From CAYULW01 sp964445815 (GTDB lineage: Bacteria > Bacteroidota > Bacteroidia > Flavobacteriales_E > Vicingaceae): 64,000 nucleotides of DNA. Positions 24,638 through 33,941 of the stretch are shown in pieces. How positions within the stretch are numbered: the stretch's first letter is position 1; every line of letters starts with the position of its first letter. Position numbers and translations under genes: made by a program. The stretch spans positions 434,001 to 498,000 of the forward strand of contig CAYULW010000002.1 of NCBI GenBank assembly GCA_964445815.1. The letters are read 5' to 3'. Under the pieces are notes generated by a model. The model was not told the origin of the DNA. It saw only the letters and a list, made by a program, of their open reading frames with translations, and made no database searches.

Positions 24638-25933
24638 ATGAAAAAGCTAAGTTGCATTGTAATTGTCTTACTGCTTTCTGTTTGCATATATGCGAAACCA
24701 AACTTAAAACAAAGATTGATTGAGTTAAATGTCATTTGGTCAACTAAGAGTTTACCAATTTACTCAGGAGTTAATATTGAAAGTATTGATTCAGATGTTG
24801 ATTTGATTAAAACACATCTTCTACTTGTTCATCATGAATTAAGTTTAAAACCGACATTTTATTTAAGCAAAAGTCAGAGAGAAAAACGAACTCAACTACT
24901 CGAAGATTTAAAAGCCTATGCGGAAGCCGGCATTTTTCCAAAAAATTTAGACTACTCCTACCGGATTCCCTATTTTATTGATGCATACAATACAGCTTGT
25001 GCCGTTGGTCAATTGATGATAAATAGCGGAGCAGAAGATTTTGCCATGAAAATAAAATCTGAGAGCAACAATCTCTACCTGAGAGAAATGCATTATCCTG
25101 AGATTCAAGAATGGGCAACAACGAATGGATTTACGATTGAAGAACTAAAATGGATTCAGCCTTCCTATGGGCCAAGCTGTCCTCCTAATTCTGCAATTTC
25201 GGCTAATTGTTACAATGGCTATGGTTGTTTAAATCCTGCTTGGTATAGTAGCTCATTAGATAGTGCCTCCTTAAAAGTGGATAGTGTTCAAAGAAATTCC
25301 GGAAAAGGATGGGAATTAGATACAATATTTATGTTTAACTATCTCTATTGGGGAGCTATAGCTCCTCCAGGAGATTACCGTTTTTATTTGAGTGATTCAT
25401 TAGGTGGAAACGATACCTTGTTCTATACGATACTATCTCCACCTCCAATTCTTATGAATTACATCTCTATTAGTCAGACAACAAGTTGTTACAATAGCGT
25501 TCAGGTTAATGCATCAGGAGGAGTGCCACCCTACTCCATGGCATTGTATGACTCTACAATAAATCAATGGAGACAAGGCTTAAATGGAAGATTTGATAGC
25601 CTCTGTCCGGGAAACTATCAAGTTAATCTTAATGATGCAAACAATTGTTTTTCAAGATTGATGGTTCAAGCAGGAAATAGCGTTTCTATTGTTGAGCAAA
25701 CTTCTCAACCTTTTTCTATGTTTAATGACTTTGTAGATAATTCTATTGGTTTAAGAGGTCAAGTGAATCTTATAAAGCAATTTGCTATTTACAATTTAAA
25801 GGGCCAAAAGCTTAAAAATTCACATTTGACTTCAGATTATCGCATTTCCTTAAATGGGTTAAGCAAAGGCGTTTATATCCTTGTTTTATATACTGATACA
25901 GGAGCTTTTACTCAAAAGTTTGTAGCTCAATAA
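24638..25933 (+). CDS. Secreted protein with T9SS-like C-terminus
   Basis: 431 residues with a signal peptide (about 1-19, ending CIYAKP). An N-terminal helical region (about 20-180) has no known family. A beta-rich domain with paired cysteines (PSCPPNSAISANC, GYGCLNP, and later SCYNSVQVNASGGVPPYSMAL, a SprB-type repeat-like unit) follows. The C-terminus (FAIYNLKGQKLKN ... GLSKGVYILVLY) is a T9SS type A-like sorting domain, although the usual YPNP is missing. It is likely surface-displayed. It stands alone ahead of prfC. Confidence 0.75.
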   Translation: MKKLSCIVIVLLLSVCIYAKPNLKQRLIELNVIWSTKSLPIYSGVNIESIDSDVDLIKTHLLLVHHELSLKPTFYLSKSQREKRTQLLEDLKAYAEAGIFPKNLDYSYRIPYFIDAYNTACAVGQLMINSGAEDFAMKIKSESNNLYLREMHYPEIQEWATTNGFTIEELKWIQPSYGPSCPPNSAISANCYNGYGCLNPAWYSSSLDSASLKVDSVQRNSGKGWELDTIFMFNYLYWGAIAPPGDYRFYLSDSLGGNDTLFYTILSPPPILMNYISISQTTSCYNSVQVNASGGVPPYSMALYDSTINQWRQGLNGRFDSLCPGNYQVNLNDANNCFSRLMVQAGNSVSIVEQTSQPFSMFNDFVDNSIGLRGQVNLIKQFAIYNLKGQKLKNSHLTSDYRISLNGLSKGVYILVLYTDTGAFTQKFVAQ

Positions 25934-25951
25934 AACACATGATCAATTTCA

Positions 25952-25959
25952 TACTTTTG
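25952..25959 (+). promoter_or_regulatory. TAnnTTTG promoter box for prfC
   Basis: TACTTTTG at 25952-25959, 22 nt before the ATG at 25982, matches the -7 consensus. Confidence 0.55.
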
Positions 25960-25981
25960 CAAACTCAATATTGCGGAAGAC

Positions 25982-27577
25982 ATGAAACTTAAAGAAGAGA
26001 TTGAAAAGCGGAAAACCTTTGCCATTATTTCTCACCCTGATGCCGGAAAAACAACTTTAACCGAAAAATTTCTATTGTTTGGTGGTGCCATACAAACGGC
26101 TGGGGCGGTAAAAAACAATAAAATAAAGAAAACCGCGACTTCAGACTTCATGGAAATTGAGAAACAAAGGGGAATTTCTGTGGCGACTTCTGTAATGGGT
26201 TTTGAATATAAAAACTTACTCATAAATCTATTAGACACACCCGGACACAAAGACTTTGCTGAGGATACTTACAGAACGTTGACTGCGGTAGACAGTGTGA
26301 TTCTTGTCATTGATTGTGTTAAAGGAGTTGAAGCGCAAACGGAGCGCTTAATGGAGGTGTGTAGAATGCGGGATACTCCGGTTATTGTTTTTATCAATAA
26401 ATGTGATCTTGAAGGAAGAGACCCTTTTGACCTTTTAGATGAGCTTGAAAATAAGTTAAACATTCAGGTTAGACCCATGACATGGCCAATTGGTATTGGC
26501 TCTACCTTTAAAGGCGTTTATAACTTGGGAGATAAAAATGTCAGACTTTTTCAATCCGATAAAACGAAGGTGGCAAAAGATGTGACCTTTATCGATGATT
26601 TATCCAACCCGAAACTGGACGAACTGGTAGGAGACGAATCCAATCAACTGAGGGAGGATGTGGAATTGATTGAAGGGGTTTATGATCATTTGAATGAATC
26701 TGACTATTTAAAGGGAGAGATTGCTCCTGTTTTCTTTGGTTCTGCCGTCAATAATTTCGGCATTCAAGAATTGTTGGATCAATTTGTAGATATTGCTCCT
26801 ACCCCCAAAGAAAGGCCGACCAATGAAGGTTTAATAGAACCCGAACATGATAAGTTCTCAGGATTTGTATTTAAAATACACGCCAACCTGGACCCTAATC
26901 ACAGAGATAGAATTGCTTTCTTGAGGGTTTGCAGTGGTCAATTTGAACGCAATAAGTTTTATCATCATGTACGTCTGGAAAAGAAACTAAGATTTGCTAA
27001 TCCAACAAGCTTTATGGCAAAGGAAAAAAGTTTGATTGATGAAGCTTTTCCGGGTGATGTAATCGGTCTTTATGATACCGGAAATTTCAAAATCGGTGAC
27101 ACCTTAACTGAAGGTGAACAATTTCAATTTCAAGGTATTCCAAGCTTCTCACCTGAGATATTCAAGGAGGTTATCAATACGGATCCCATGAAATCTAAAC
27201 AACTTGAAAAGGGCATAAATCAATTGACAGAAGAAGGTGTTGCGCAATTGTTTAGAGCAAGAATGGGCAACAAAAAGTACATTGGAACTGTTGGTGAATT
27301 GCAATTTGAGGTGATTCAGTATCGATTAAAGCATGAATACAATGCATCTTGCTCTTTTCAACCTATGAACTTCTATAAAGCCTGTTGGTTTACTTCTGAT
27401 AATGAGGAAATGTTGGAAGAGTTTATGCGTTTAAAGAGCAATTACATAGTCAATGACAAGGACGATAATCTTGTTTTTTTAGCACAAACTCCCGGAATAC
27501 TGCAAATTACTCAGTCGAACTATCCGGATATTGAGTTTCACTTTACTTCAGAGTTTAAGAAAGCACTTTCAGCTTAA
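25982..27577 (+). CDS. prfC: Peptide chain release factor 3 (RF3)
   Basis: 531 residues, the normal RF3 length. GTPase motifs are SHPDAGKTTLTEK (G1), the switch region with a conserved QRGISV, DTPGHKDFAEDTYR (G3) and INKCDLEGRDP (G4). RF3-specific sequence follows G4 (PMTWPIGIGSTFKGVY). RF3 is a translational GTPase that removes RF1/RF2 from the ribosome after termination. The gene has its own promoter box 22 nt upstream and is followed 47 bases later by an unrelated HEPN gene. Confidence 0.95.
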   Translation: MKLKEEIEKRKTFAIISHPDAGKTTLTEKFLLFGGAIQTAGAVKNNKIKKTATSDFMEIEKQRGISVATSVMGFEYKNLLINLLDTPGHKDFAEDTYRTLTAVDSVILVIDCVKGVEAQTERLMEVCRMRDTPVIVFINKCDLEGRDPFDLLDELENKLNIQVRPMTWPIGIGSTFKGVYNLGDKNVRLFQSDKTKVAKDVTFIDDLSNPKLDELVGDESNQLREDVELIEGVYDHLNESDYLKGEIAPVFFGSAVNNFGIQELLDQFVDIAPTPKERPTNEGLIEPEHDKFSGFVFKIHANLDPNHRDRIAFLRVCSGQFERNKFYHHVRLEKKLRFANPTSFMAKEKSLIDEAFPGDVIGLYDTGNFKIGDTLTEGEQFQFQGIPSFSPEIFKEVINTDPMKSKQLEKGINQLTEEGVAQLFRARMGNKKYIGTVGELQFEVIQYRLKHEYNASCSFQPMNFYKACWFTSDNEEMLEEFMRLKSNYIVNDKDDNLVFLAQTPGILQITQSNYPDIEFHFTSEFKKALSA

Positions 27578-27624
27578 AATATTTTGTAAGCACTTTGAAA
27601 TTCTTCACGATCTAAATACCAGCC

Positions 27625-28509
27625 ATGTCTTATCAAAAACTTGAGGATAAATATTTCCTTTTTTTAAGGAATCTAGCAAAGATCAATTTAACGATTACTC
27701 TATCTAGTTCGTCATTAAGTGATTTTCCAAAGAATTTAAATTCTAAGATTCGAAAAGGCTGGGACGACTTTGCTCGAGCAATAAATGAAGTAAAGAAAGG
27801 TAACAGAAATTTTAGAGCTAAGCATAAGTTACCAGGTGCCATTTTCATTAGACAATCTATTAACCCAATAAGGACAAAAATAAAGCGGTTTCAAAAGTCT
27901 AATAATGCCAATGAAATATTTAATTACTCAGATATATTAACTGAAGAGCTAATAGTGCTATCACATTCATATTTAGAAGCATATATTTCTGATGTTCTAA
28001 GAATAGTTTATTTAAAAGATAGCTCATTGTTAAACTCAGAATCTCAATTTTCATGGAACGAAATAAAACAGGAAAAAGATCTAAAATCATTAAAAGAGTC
28101 ATTAATTGATAAAATCCTATCGAAATCCGCCTTAAATAGAATTGACGAAATAATTCCAAAACTTAGAAATGAACCATTATATCTTGAAGGACTAAGAATA
28201 GATAATGATCATTTAGCATATTTAAAAGAATTAAGACTTCTTCGCAACTGTATTATACATAACGGCTCTAGATTGTCTGAGGAATATAGAAGATTCAAAA
28301 AAATTAGAAAACATGAATGCACAATTCACAAGCATATGAATTGGAATTTGGTTAATAATCAGTATTTCCTTATAAAGTATGTTGCATTTGAAATATTTGT
28401 ATCTGTGGCGGTTAAATATTTTAATAAAAATATAGATCACCTTAGAAAAACAAGAAATCCAATGTTAGAAATTGAAACTCTTAAAGATAAATTAAAAGAG
28501 GATTTATAA
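27625..28509 (+). CDS. HEPN-domain protein, probable ribonuclease-type
   Basis: 294 residues. The C-terminal half is a HEPN helical bundle: SHSYLEAYISDVLR supplies the conserved acidic helix (E118), and LRNCIIHNGS carries the R207-x4-H212 motif that forms the RNase active site in HEPN toxins and defence proteins. The N-terminal ~100 residues are basic and helical and have no assigned family. No nucleotidyltransferase antitoxin (MNT) or other partner is next to it. Its base composition is markedly more AT-rich than prfC before it and the hydrolase after it, which suggests acquisition. RiboL-PSP-HEPN-like proteins are the closest type in appearance. Confidence 0.75.
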   Translation: MSYQKLEDKYFLFLRNLAKINLTITLSSSSLSDFPKNLNSKIRKGWDDFARAINEVKKGNRNFRAKHKLPGAIFIRQSINPIRTKIKRFQKSNNANEIFNYSDILTEELIVLSHSYLEAYISDVLRIVYLKDSSLLNSESQFSWNEIKQEKDLKSLKESLIDKILSKSALNRIDEIIPKLRNEPLYLEGLRIDNDHLAYLKELRLLRNCIIHNGSRLSEEYRRFKKIRKHECTIHKHMNWNLVNNQYFLIKYVAFEIFVSVAVKYFNKNIDHLRKTRNPMLEIETLKDKLKEDL

Positions 28510-28524
28510 AATTTACAAACCTCT

Positions 28525-29328
28525 TTAAGATAAAATACGAGCTAAAACTTGATGATATTCCTCGCGATCAAGCATGTCGGAGTGAGTCGCGCCTTCAACA
28601 GCTATAAAATTTATTGTGTCATTGACCTGTTTCAACTTCTCACCGGAATAAAACGGAACCTTTCGATCTTCTGTTCCATGAAAAATGGTAATTGGTACTT
28701 CTGCCTTAGTCAGGTATTTATTTGTCCTGAAATGGTATTTACTGATCAAGTCAGCAGGTAGATAAGCTTTGTGGTATTTTATTAGGTCTATGAAGTTAAA
28801 ATAAGGTGCCTCCAGTATCAGGTGTTTTGGAGAATTATTGGAACCAAGTCGCGAAGCAATACCTGTTCCAATGGAGAAGCCATAAATAATAGTGTTTTCT
28901 TCACCATACTCTTTGATCATTTTAAGGTAAATCCGTTTTGCATCTCTTTGAAGATTGCGCTCTCCCTTTATACTTCCTTGACTTTTACCAAAACCTCTGT
29001 AATCGTACATTAAAACATCGTAATTGTATTGGGTGAAATTAGAGGCAAACTCTCCCCAATATCTCAGATTGTCTGCATTGCCGTGAATATAAAAGATCAA
29101 CCCCTTCGGGTTATGACTCTTAAAAAGCAAGGCATTAATGTTCACATTGGTGTCCACTTCAAAAAAGCGCTCTTCAAAAGGAATTTCAAATGGGAACTTA
29201 TAATCTGCAGGCAATTTGATCGGATTGAAAATCAGTTTCTCTTGTAAAAAGTAAAAACTCAGAAGCACACCAATTAAACAGGTAATGCATAATAGCACGA
29301 TTAAAACGATCCATGTTGTTGTTTCCAC
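28525..29328 (-). CDS. Membrane-anchored alpha/beta hydrolase
   Basis: 267 residues. An N-terminal membrane helix (about 6-28) anchors an alpha/beta-hydrolase domain: YIHGNADNLRYWG forms the oxyanion region, YGFSIGTG places the nucleophile S152, FHGTEDRKVPF gives the Asp, and EGATHSDM the His. This is the BEM46/ABHD13-like group of serine hydrolases. The substrate is unknown. It is convergent with the HEPN gene, 15 bases apart, and divergent from the TlpA-like gene. Confidence 0.85.
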   Translation of the reverse strand: METTTWIVLIVLLCITCLIGVLLSFYFLQEKLIFNPIKLPADYKFPFEIPFEERFFEVDTNVNINALLFKSHNPKGLIFYIHGNADNLRYWGEFASNFTQYNYDVLMYDYRGFGKSQGSIKGERNLQRDAKRIYLKMIKEYGEENTIIYGFSIGTGIASRLGSNNSPKHLILEAPYFNFIDLIKYHKAYLPADLISKYHFRTNKYLTKAEVPITIFHGTEDRKVPFYSGEKLKQVNDTINFIAVEGATHSDMLDREEYHQVLARILS

Positions 29329-29393
29329 TGCTTCAAAATACGTTAAATCTCAAGTATAGTTTTCATAATTAAGAGAGAAATTATGTGAGTCCT

Positions 29394-29413
29394 TTAACAT
29401 GCATTAACATGCA
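29394..29413 (+). repeat. Perfect 10-bp tandem repeat in a divergent promoter region
   Basis: TTAACATGCA is repeated exactly twice, at 29394-29403 and 29404-29413, between the hydrolase and the TlpA-like gene. One helical turn of spacing would suit two protein-binding half-sites; no factor can be named. Confidence 0.4.
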
Positions 29414-29431
29414 CAGACCAAACGAAGGTCT

Positions 29432-29439
29432 TATTTTTG
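29432..29439 (+). promoter_or_regulatory. TAnnTTTG promoter box for the TlpA/SCO operon
   Basis: TATTTTTG at 29432-29439 fits the -7 consensus and lies 19 nt before the ATG at 29459. Confidence 0.5.
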
Positions 29440-29458
29440 ATGGTTAAACATTTGTACA

Positions 29459-30877
29459 ATGAAAAAAAGCTTATTTATTCTGACATTATTCTTGATAAGT
29501 TCCTCATTGATAAGTCAAAACAAGTATTCAGTTCAGGTAAAGTTTGACGGTGTAAAAGATACTACAGCATACATGTCTTACTTTTTTGGAAAGGGACAAT
29601 ATTATAAGGATACGGCAGAAGTTAATAGCAAAGGGGAAGTTCATTTTTCTAAAGTAGATACATTGGAGGTAGGCATGTATTCTGTTCTTGTGGGAAAAAA
29701 GAAGGTGTTTGATTTTATTGTGGATAATCAACACCTTCAGTTTGAAATGGACTACAATGACCCTATTCCTACACTAAAGGCTAAAGGTGGTTCTGAAAAT
29801 CAGATCTTTTTTAGATACATGAAGTTTCTAAATGAGAAACAAAAATTGGCCAAGAACCTGCAAGCTAATCTTGCTGAACAGACGGTCAATACCAAAGAAT
29901 ATGAAAAGATAAAATCTGAACTGGATGAATTAGATATAGAGGTTAAAGCATACATTAATCAATTTTATATCGACAATAAAGGAACATTGACAGCCTCGTT
30001 TTTAAAAGCAATGGAGCCTCCTTTTGTGCCTGAAGCCCCTACTCTGCCAAATGGTAGAATAGATAGTACTTTCGGTTTTAGATATTATAAATCTCACTTT
30101 TTTGACAATATTGACTTAACAGACGAACGTTTATTGAGAACTTCTGTCTTTCATGAGAAAATCATGTATTATCTCAATAAACTGACTTATCAAGACGCCG
30201 ATTCCTTAATTCCCGCTGTCGAGTTTATTCTAAGTCAAGTGCAATCAAAAGAAGAACTGTTTAAATACACTTTGTCTTTCCTGACGTCTAAATACGAACG
30301 TTCTGAGATGATGGGAATGGATGCGGTATTCGTGCATTTAGTTAGAAATTACTACCTAAAAGGGAAAGCTCCATGGACTGAAGAATCAACCTTAAAGAAA
30401 ATGAAAGAACGAGTCGATGCTTTGGAGCCTCTCTTGATCGGTAAAAAAGCTCCAAACATTATTGTTAAGGATACCTCTCAAACAAAATTTCTTCAGCTTT
30501 ATGATGTGAAGGCGAATTACACAATTGTGTACATCTGGTCTCCTGAATGTGGTCATTGCAAAAAAGCGACTCCGGAACTAAAAAAGCTCTATGATAAATA
30601 CAAAGACAAAGGAGTTGAAGTTTTTGGTGTTGGAAATGAATGGGAGAACGAAGAGTGGATCAAATTTATCAACAAACATGATCTTAATTGGATCAATGGT
30701 TCAGATGGCGGTGATTTTAAGAGTGATTTCAGACACAAATATGATGTCTTTAGCACTCCTCAAACTTATTTATTAGATAAGGACAAAAAGATACTCTCAA
30801 AGAAAATGGACGTTGAATCTCTTGAGAAAATATTGGAGTACTTTTTCAAATTAGATGAGAAAAAGCAATCCAACTAA
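29459..30877 (+). CDS. TlpA-like thiol-disulfide oxidoreductase with DUF4369 and DUF5106-like domains
   Basis: 472 residues with a signal peptide (about 1-20). Residues about 22-100 are a DUF4369 beta domain, 110-320 a helical DUF5106-like region, and 325-465 a thioredoxin fold with SPECGHCKKATPEL (C364-x-x-C367). It should be periplasmic and either reduces or isomerises disulfides, possibly in cytochrome maturation. It is followed after 13 bases by an SCO-family gene and then a small lipoprotein gene; all three read as one operon ended by a strong terminator. Confidence 0.88.
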   Translation: MKKSLFILTLFLISSSLISQNKYSVQVKFDGVKDTTAYMSYFFGKGQYYKDTAEVNSKGEVHFSKVDTLEVGMYSVLVGKKKVFDFIVDNQHLQFEMDYNDPIPTLKAKGGSENQIFFRYMKFLNEKQKLAKNLQANLAEQTVNTKEYEKIKSELDELDIEVKAYINQFYIDNKGTLTASFLKAMEPPFVPEAPTLPNGRIDSTFGFRYYKSHFFDNIDLTDERLLRTSVFHEKIMYYLNKLTYQDADSLIPAVEFILSQVQSKEELFKYTLSFLTSKYERSEMMGMDAVFVHLVRNYYLKGKAPWTEESTLKKMKERVDALEPLLIGKKAPNIIVKDTSQTKFLQLYDVKANYTIVYIWSPECGHCKKATPELKKLYDKYKDKGVEVFGVGNEWENEEWIKFINKHDLNWINGSDGGDFKSDFRHKYDVFSTPQTYLLDKDKKILSKKMDVESLEKILEYFFKLDEKKQSN

Positions 30878-30890
30878 CAAAAAGTAAGTC

Positions 30891-31556
30891 ATGCTTAAAA
30901 AAGGGCTTTCTCTACTTATTCCTGCCATACTTTTACTCATAGGTATTTACATTGCCTATGGCGTAATTAAAGAAAGAAGAGTTTTGCCCGTTTACTCTCC
31001 TTCACAGATTAATCCTGATTTAGTTGATGAAGAATTAAGATCAGTGCGTAAAAACTTTCGTGTTCCATCCTTTAACTTGGTTGATGAAAACAATGAGCCC
31101 TTTACCGAGAGCAACTTGAGCAATAAGTTTTATGTCACCGACTTTTTTTTCACAACCTGTCCATCAATTTGTATTGATATGGGAACTCAACTCATGCGTG
31201 TTCAGGAAGAGTATCAATCACTAGATGACTTTATGATTATTTCCCACACTGTTCAACCGGAAGTGGACTCGCCAAGTGTTTTAAAAGCTTATGCTGAATT
31301 ACATGATGCCAATCCGGATAAGTGGAAGTTTTTAACCGGAGATAAAAAAGAAATCTATCGATTAGCGCGAAAAGGGTACTTCGCAGCTACTACAGAGGGT
31401 GATGGTGGACCTAATGATTTTATCCACACAGAGAACTTTATTCTGGTTGATAAAGAAAAAAGAATCAGAGGATTTTATGATGGTACTTCTGAGGAGGATG
31501 TGGATCGATTAATTGAAGATATTTCTATCTTAAATCAAGAGTATGAGAGTAAGTAA
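30891..31556 (+). CDS. SCO1/SenC-family protein
   Basis: 221 residues with an N-terminal membrane helix (about 6-27). The thioredoxin-like SCO domain has C90-x3-C94 (TTCPSICIDMG) and the distant H179 (FIHTENFIL), the three copper ligands of the family. SCO proteins deliver copper to the CuA site of cytochrome c oxidase or act as thiol reductases. Co-transcription with a TlpA-like protein fits a role in copper/thiol handling at the membrane. Its last 14 bases overlap the next gene in another frame. Confidence 0.9.
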   Translation: MLKKGLSLLIPAILLLIGIYIAYGVIKERRVLPVYSPSQINPDLVDEELRSVRKNFRVPSFNLVDENNEPFTESNLSNKFYVTDFFFTTCPSICIDMGTQLMRVQEEYQSLDDFMIISHTVQPEVDSPSVLKAYAELHDANPDKWKFLTGDKKEIYRLARKGYFAATTEGDGGPNDFIHTENFILVDKEKRIRGFYDGTSEEDVDRLIEDISILNQEYESK

Positions 31557-31779
31557 AGCGCATTTTGTTGCTCTTCTTACATTGTTAATGGTGATGGTGT
31601 CTTGTAATAATCCTTATAAGGGATTTAAAGGAGTAAACAAGAAAGGCATGAGCACGAGAAAAACACCAAGTCAGGAGTTAAAAGAAGATTATGAAGATGC
31701 AGGCAAGAAGATGCAACGAAGGTACAAGAGAGAGATGAAGCGCAAAAAGAAGAAATACGGCCACAGTAATGGACAGTAA
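31543..31779 (+). CDS. Small basic lipoprotein
   Basis: 78 residues. The hydrophobic N-terminus ends in VMVSCNNP, a lipobox-like site with the Cys about residue 21. The rest is strongly basic (KKMQRRYKREMKRKKKKYG), probably helical and able to bind anionic surfaces. It starts 14 bases inside the SCO gene. No family is recognised. It could support the SCO/TlpA pair or simply share the transcript. Confidence 0.6.
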   Translation: MRVSKAHFVALLTLLMVMVSCNNPYKGFKGVNKKGMSTRKTPSQELKEDYEDAGKKMQRRYKREMKRKKKKYGHSNGQ

Positions 31780-31797
31780 TTTTAACTAAAAGAAAAT

Positions 31798-31828
31798 AAA
31801 AAAGCCATGTAATTTACATGGCTTTTTT
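31798..31828 (+). terminator. Intrinsic terminator after the TlpA/SCO operon, bidirectional
   Basis: AAAAAAGCCATGT (31798-31810) pairs with ACATGGCTTTTTT (31816-31828) around an AATTT loop. A- and T-tracts on both sides let it serve also the convergent M16 operon ending at 31852. Confidence 0.88.
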
Positions 31829-31851
31829 ATTTAGGATCATAGAGTTATGTT

Positions 31852-33933
31852 TTATTCAAACATTGCTGAATCGTACTTTTTATTCAGTTCAATTGACTCC
31901 ACTTTCATGTCGATTTTCTGTGGACCAACGGTCTGATTGATCTGATATGGAAACATGATGTTTTTGACCGCTTTATAATTACTATAAACGCTTTCTTGAA
32001 CAATCGAATTGCCTTGAGCTTCTATAGTCTCTACTTTCTTCAAAAGCAACTTACTATCCACAGCATAATAATCTGTTGATTTATCTCCGACAGGATTAGT
32101 CACGTTAATGACATAAACGTCTTTATCGCCAACCTTATCCATTCCTTTAAGCTCAAGTTGATAACCTTCACCGGTGTAATTTAATTCAGGGAATAAAGCA
32201 GATTCATATTTCATGGATGCCAATTCTTCTTCTGTCATTTCTTTACTTCCTTGCATGCCGGATGATTTTCCTTTTTCGCCATTGTATACTTGCTTTTGAA
32301 CAACCATTTCTCCGCTTTTTACTTCTGACATAAAGTAGTTAGGTGCTTGTTTATAAATGTTAATCTCTAATGGCATGCCTTGCATGGTTGTAGACATGGC
32401 AAATTTATAACTCTTTAGTTTACCCAAATTCTTGGTTCCTCCAATGGCGTTAATGTAGTCGTTGATAATTCCATCTGCCGTTACCCCATCAGGGACAGGT
32501 TGAAGCGTTTCTTTGGCTTCATTGCCATAAACATCTAAATATTCAACTTTTCCCGTGGCCGAAAACTTTTTGATTTTTTCAGCCACTTCCTCTTTGTTTC
32601 CAACAATTAAAATGTAACCCTTCATGGGTTGAATGTACTTCTTAGACATTGCTTTTACATCTTCCAGTGTGACTTCGGAAATGTGCTTTAGGTAATTTTG
32701 ATAGTAGTCTGCGGGCATGTTATACCTTTCAGTATTAATGGCAAAACGTGCTTTCGTTTGGGGATTTTCCAAACTGTATGCAAACGTTCCTGAACGGTAC
32801 TTCTTTTGAGCATCTAGTTCCTCTTGACTTACTTGGCCTTCTAGCATTGCAGAAATTTCTTTAATGGTCTCAGTCAATGCACTATCTGTAACTTCATTTC
32901 TCACTTTTGCTGAAGCGAGAAAATTTCCTACTAATTCATCAGAGTTAATTGAAGATCGGGCTCCATAAGTATATGAATGTTCCTCTCTTAAATTTAAATT
33001 CAATTTGGAAACAAAGCCACCACCTAAAATGCTATTAGTTATAGACGCTTTAATCGCATCTTCACTTCCGGGTTTTAGATCAATGCTGTTGAAAACAGAA
33101 ATAACAGACTGAACAGCTCCCGGTTTATTAACAAATGCAACAACCGGTATTTTAGGCTGCTCCGGCATCGGATATTCAAAACTAGGAACTTCACCTTTTT
33201 GCCAGTCACCAAAGTGTTTCTTAATTAAAGGCTTGGCTTCTGCAAGAGTAATGTCACCTACAACGGCCATATAAGCAACATTTGGTTTAAAATAAGTACT
33301 GTAATACCTTTTAGCATCATCTAATGTCACATTATTGACCGTTTCCTCAGTCATGATCTCACCATAGGGATGGTCTTTTCCATAAAGTAATACTCTCCTC
33401 ACATTTCTGGATATTGCATCCGGATCATCTTTTTCTGCTTGAATTCCTGAGATATATTGGGTTTTTAATTTTTCCAACTCTTCGGCCTTAAAATCAGCAT
33501 TTTTGACTACATCAGACATAATTTCTAATAACTTATTCTGATGTTTCTTAAGTGAGGCTCCATAGACAGAAGTTGAAGATGTATTTAAAGTTGCTCCTAT
33601 GTAGTCAACCGAAAAATTAATTTCATCTTTAGTTCTGTTTTTTGTTCCCTTAGATAATAGATCACCCGCTAAATCTGACATACCTACTTTATCTCCTTCA
33701 ACTATTGGGTCAATATCTAATACCAAGCTGATTGCTACTCTTGGTAACTTGTGGTTCTCAACCACAAACACTTTCATCCCATTATCTAATGTAAAAGACT
33801 GCGTTTCTCCCAATTCAATTTGGGGGGCAGGCCCCGGCTCAGGCATCTTACTTCTATCTACCTGTGCAAAGCTCACCAGTACAGCAAAAACAGCTGCACA
33901 ACTTATATATAACTTTTTCATTTCTTTCATCAT
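31852..33933 (-). CDS. M16-family peptidase homologue, inactive-type subunit with extra C-terminal domain
   Basis: 693 residues; an internal ATG at 33921 gives the same signal peptide (MKKLYISCAAVFAVLVSFAQ) and may be the true start. Residues about 40-470 form two M16 halves. The zinc motif HxxEH is absent (the position reads SDLAGDLLSKG), while the R/Y substrate-binding signature (SYTYGARSS) is kept, as in the non-catalytic partner of two-subunit M16 enzymes. Residues about 490-693 are an added beta-rich domain resembling outer-membrane lipoprotein carriers (LolA-like fold). It lies 8 bases after the catalytic subunit gene. Confidence 0.88.
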   Translation of the reverse strand: MMKEMKKLYISCAAVFAVLVSFAQVDRSKMPEPGPAPQIELGETQSFTLDNGMKVFVVENHKLPRVAISLVLDIDPIVEGDKVGMSDLAGDLLSKGTKNRTKDEINFSVDYIGATLNTSSTSVYGASLKKHQNKLLEIMSDVVKNADFKAEELEKLKTQYISGIQAEKDDPDAISRNVRRVLLYGKDHPYGEIMTEETVNNVTLDDAKRYYSTYFKPNVAYMAVVGDITLAEAKPLIKKHFGDWQKGEVPSFEYPMPEQPKIPVVAFVNKPGAVQSVISVFNSIDLKPGSEDAIKASITNSILGGGFVSKLNLNLREEHSYTYGARSSINSDELVGNFLASAKVRNEVTDSALTETIKEISAMLEGQVSQEELDAQKKYRSGTFAYSLENPQTKARFAINTERYNMPADYYQNYLKHISEVTLEDVKAMSKKYIQPMKGYILIVGNKEEVAEKIKKFSATGKVEYLDVYGNEAKETLQPVPDGVTADGIINDYINAIGGTKNLGKLKSYKFAMSTTMQGMPLEINIYKQAPNYFMSEVKSGEMVVQKQVYNGEKGKSSGMQGSKEMTEEELASMKYESALFPELNYTGEGYQLELKGMDKVGDKDVYVINVTNPVGDKSTDYYAVDSKLLLKKVETIEAQGNSIVQESVYSNYKAVKNIMFPYQINQTVGPQKIDMKVESIELNKKYDSAMFE

Positions 33934-33941
33934 TTCAGTTT

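Noticed and set aside
31852..33933. Pseudogene call for the M16 homologue without HxxEH
   Set aside because: The reading frame is intact, the R/Y signature is kept, and non-catalytic partner subunits are normal in this family.
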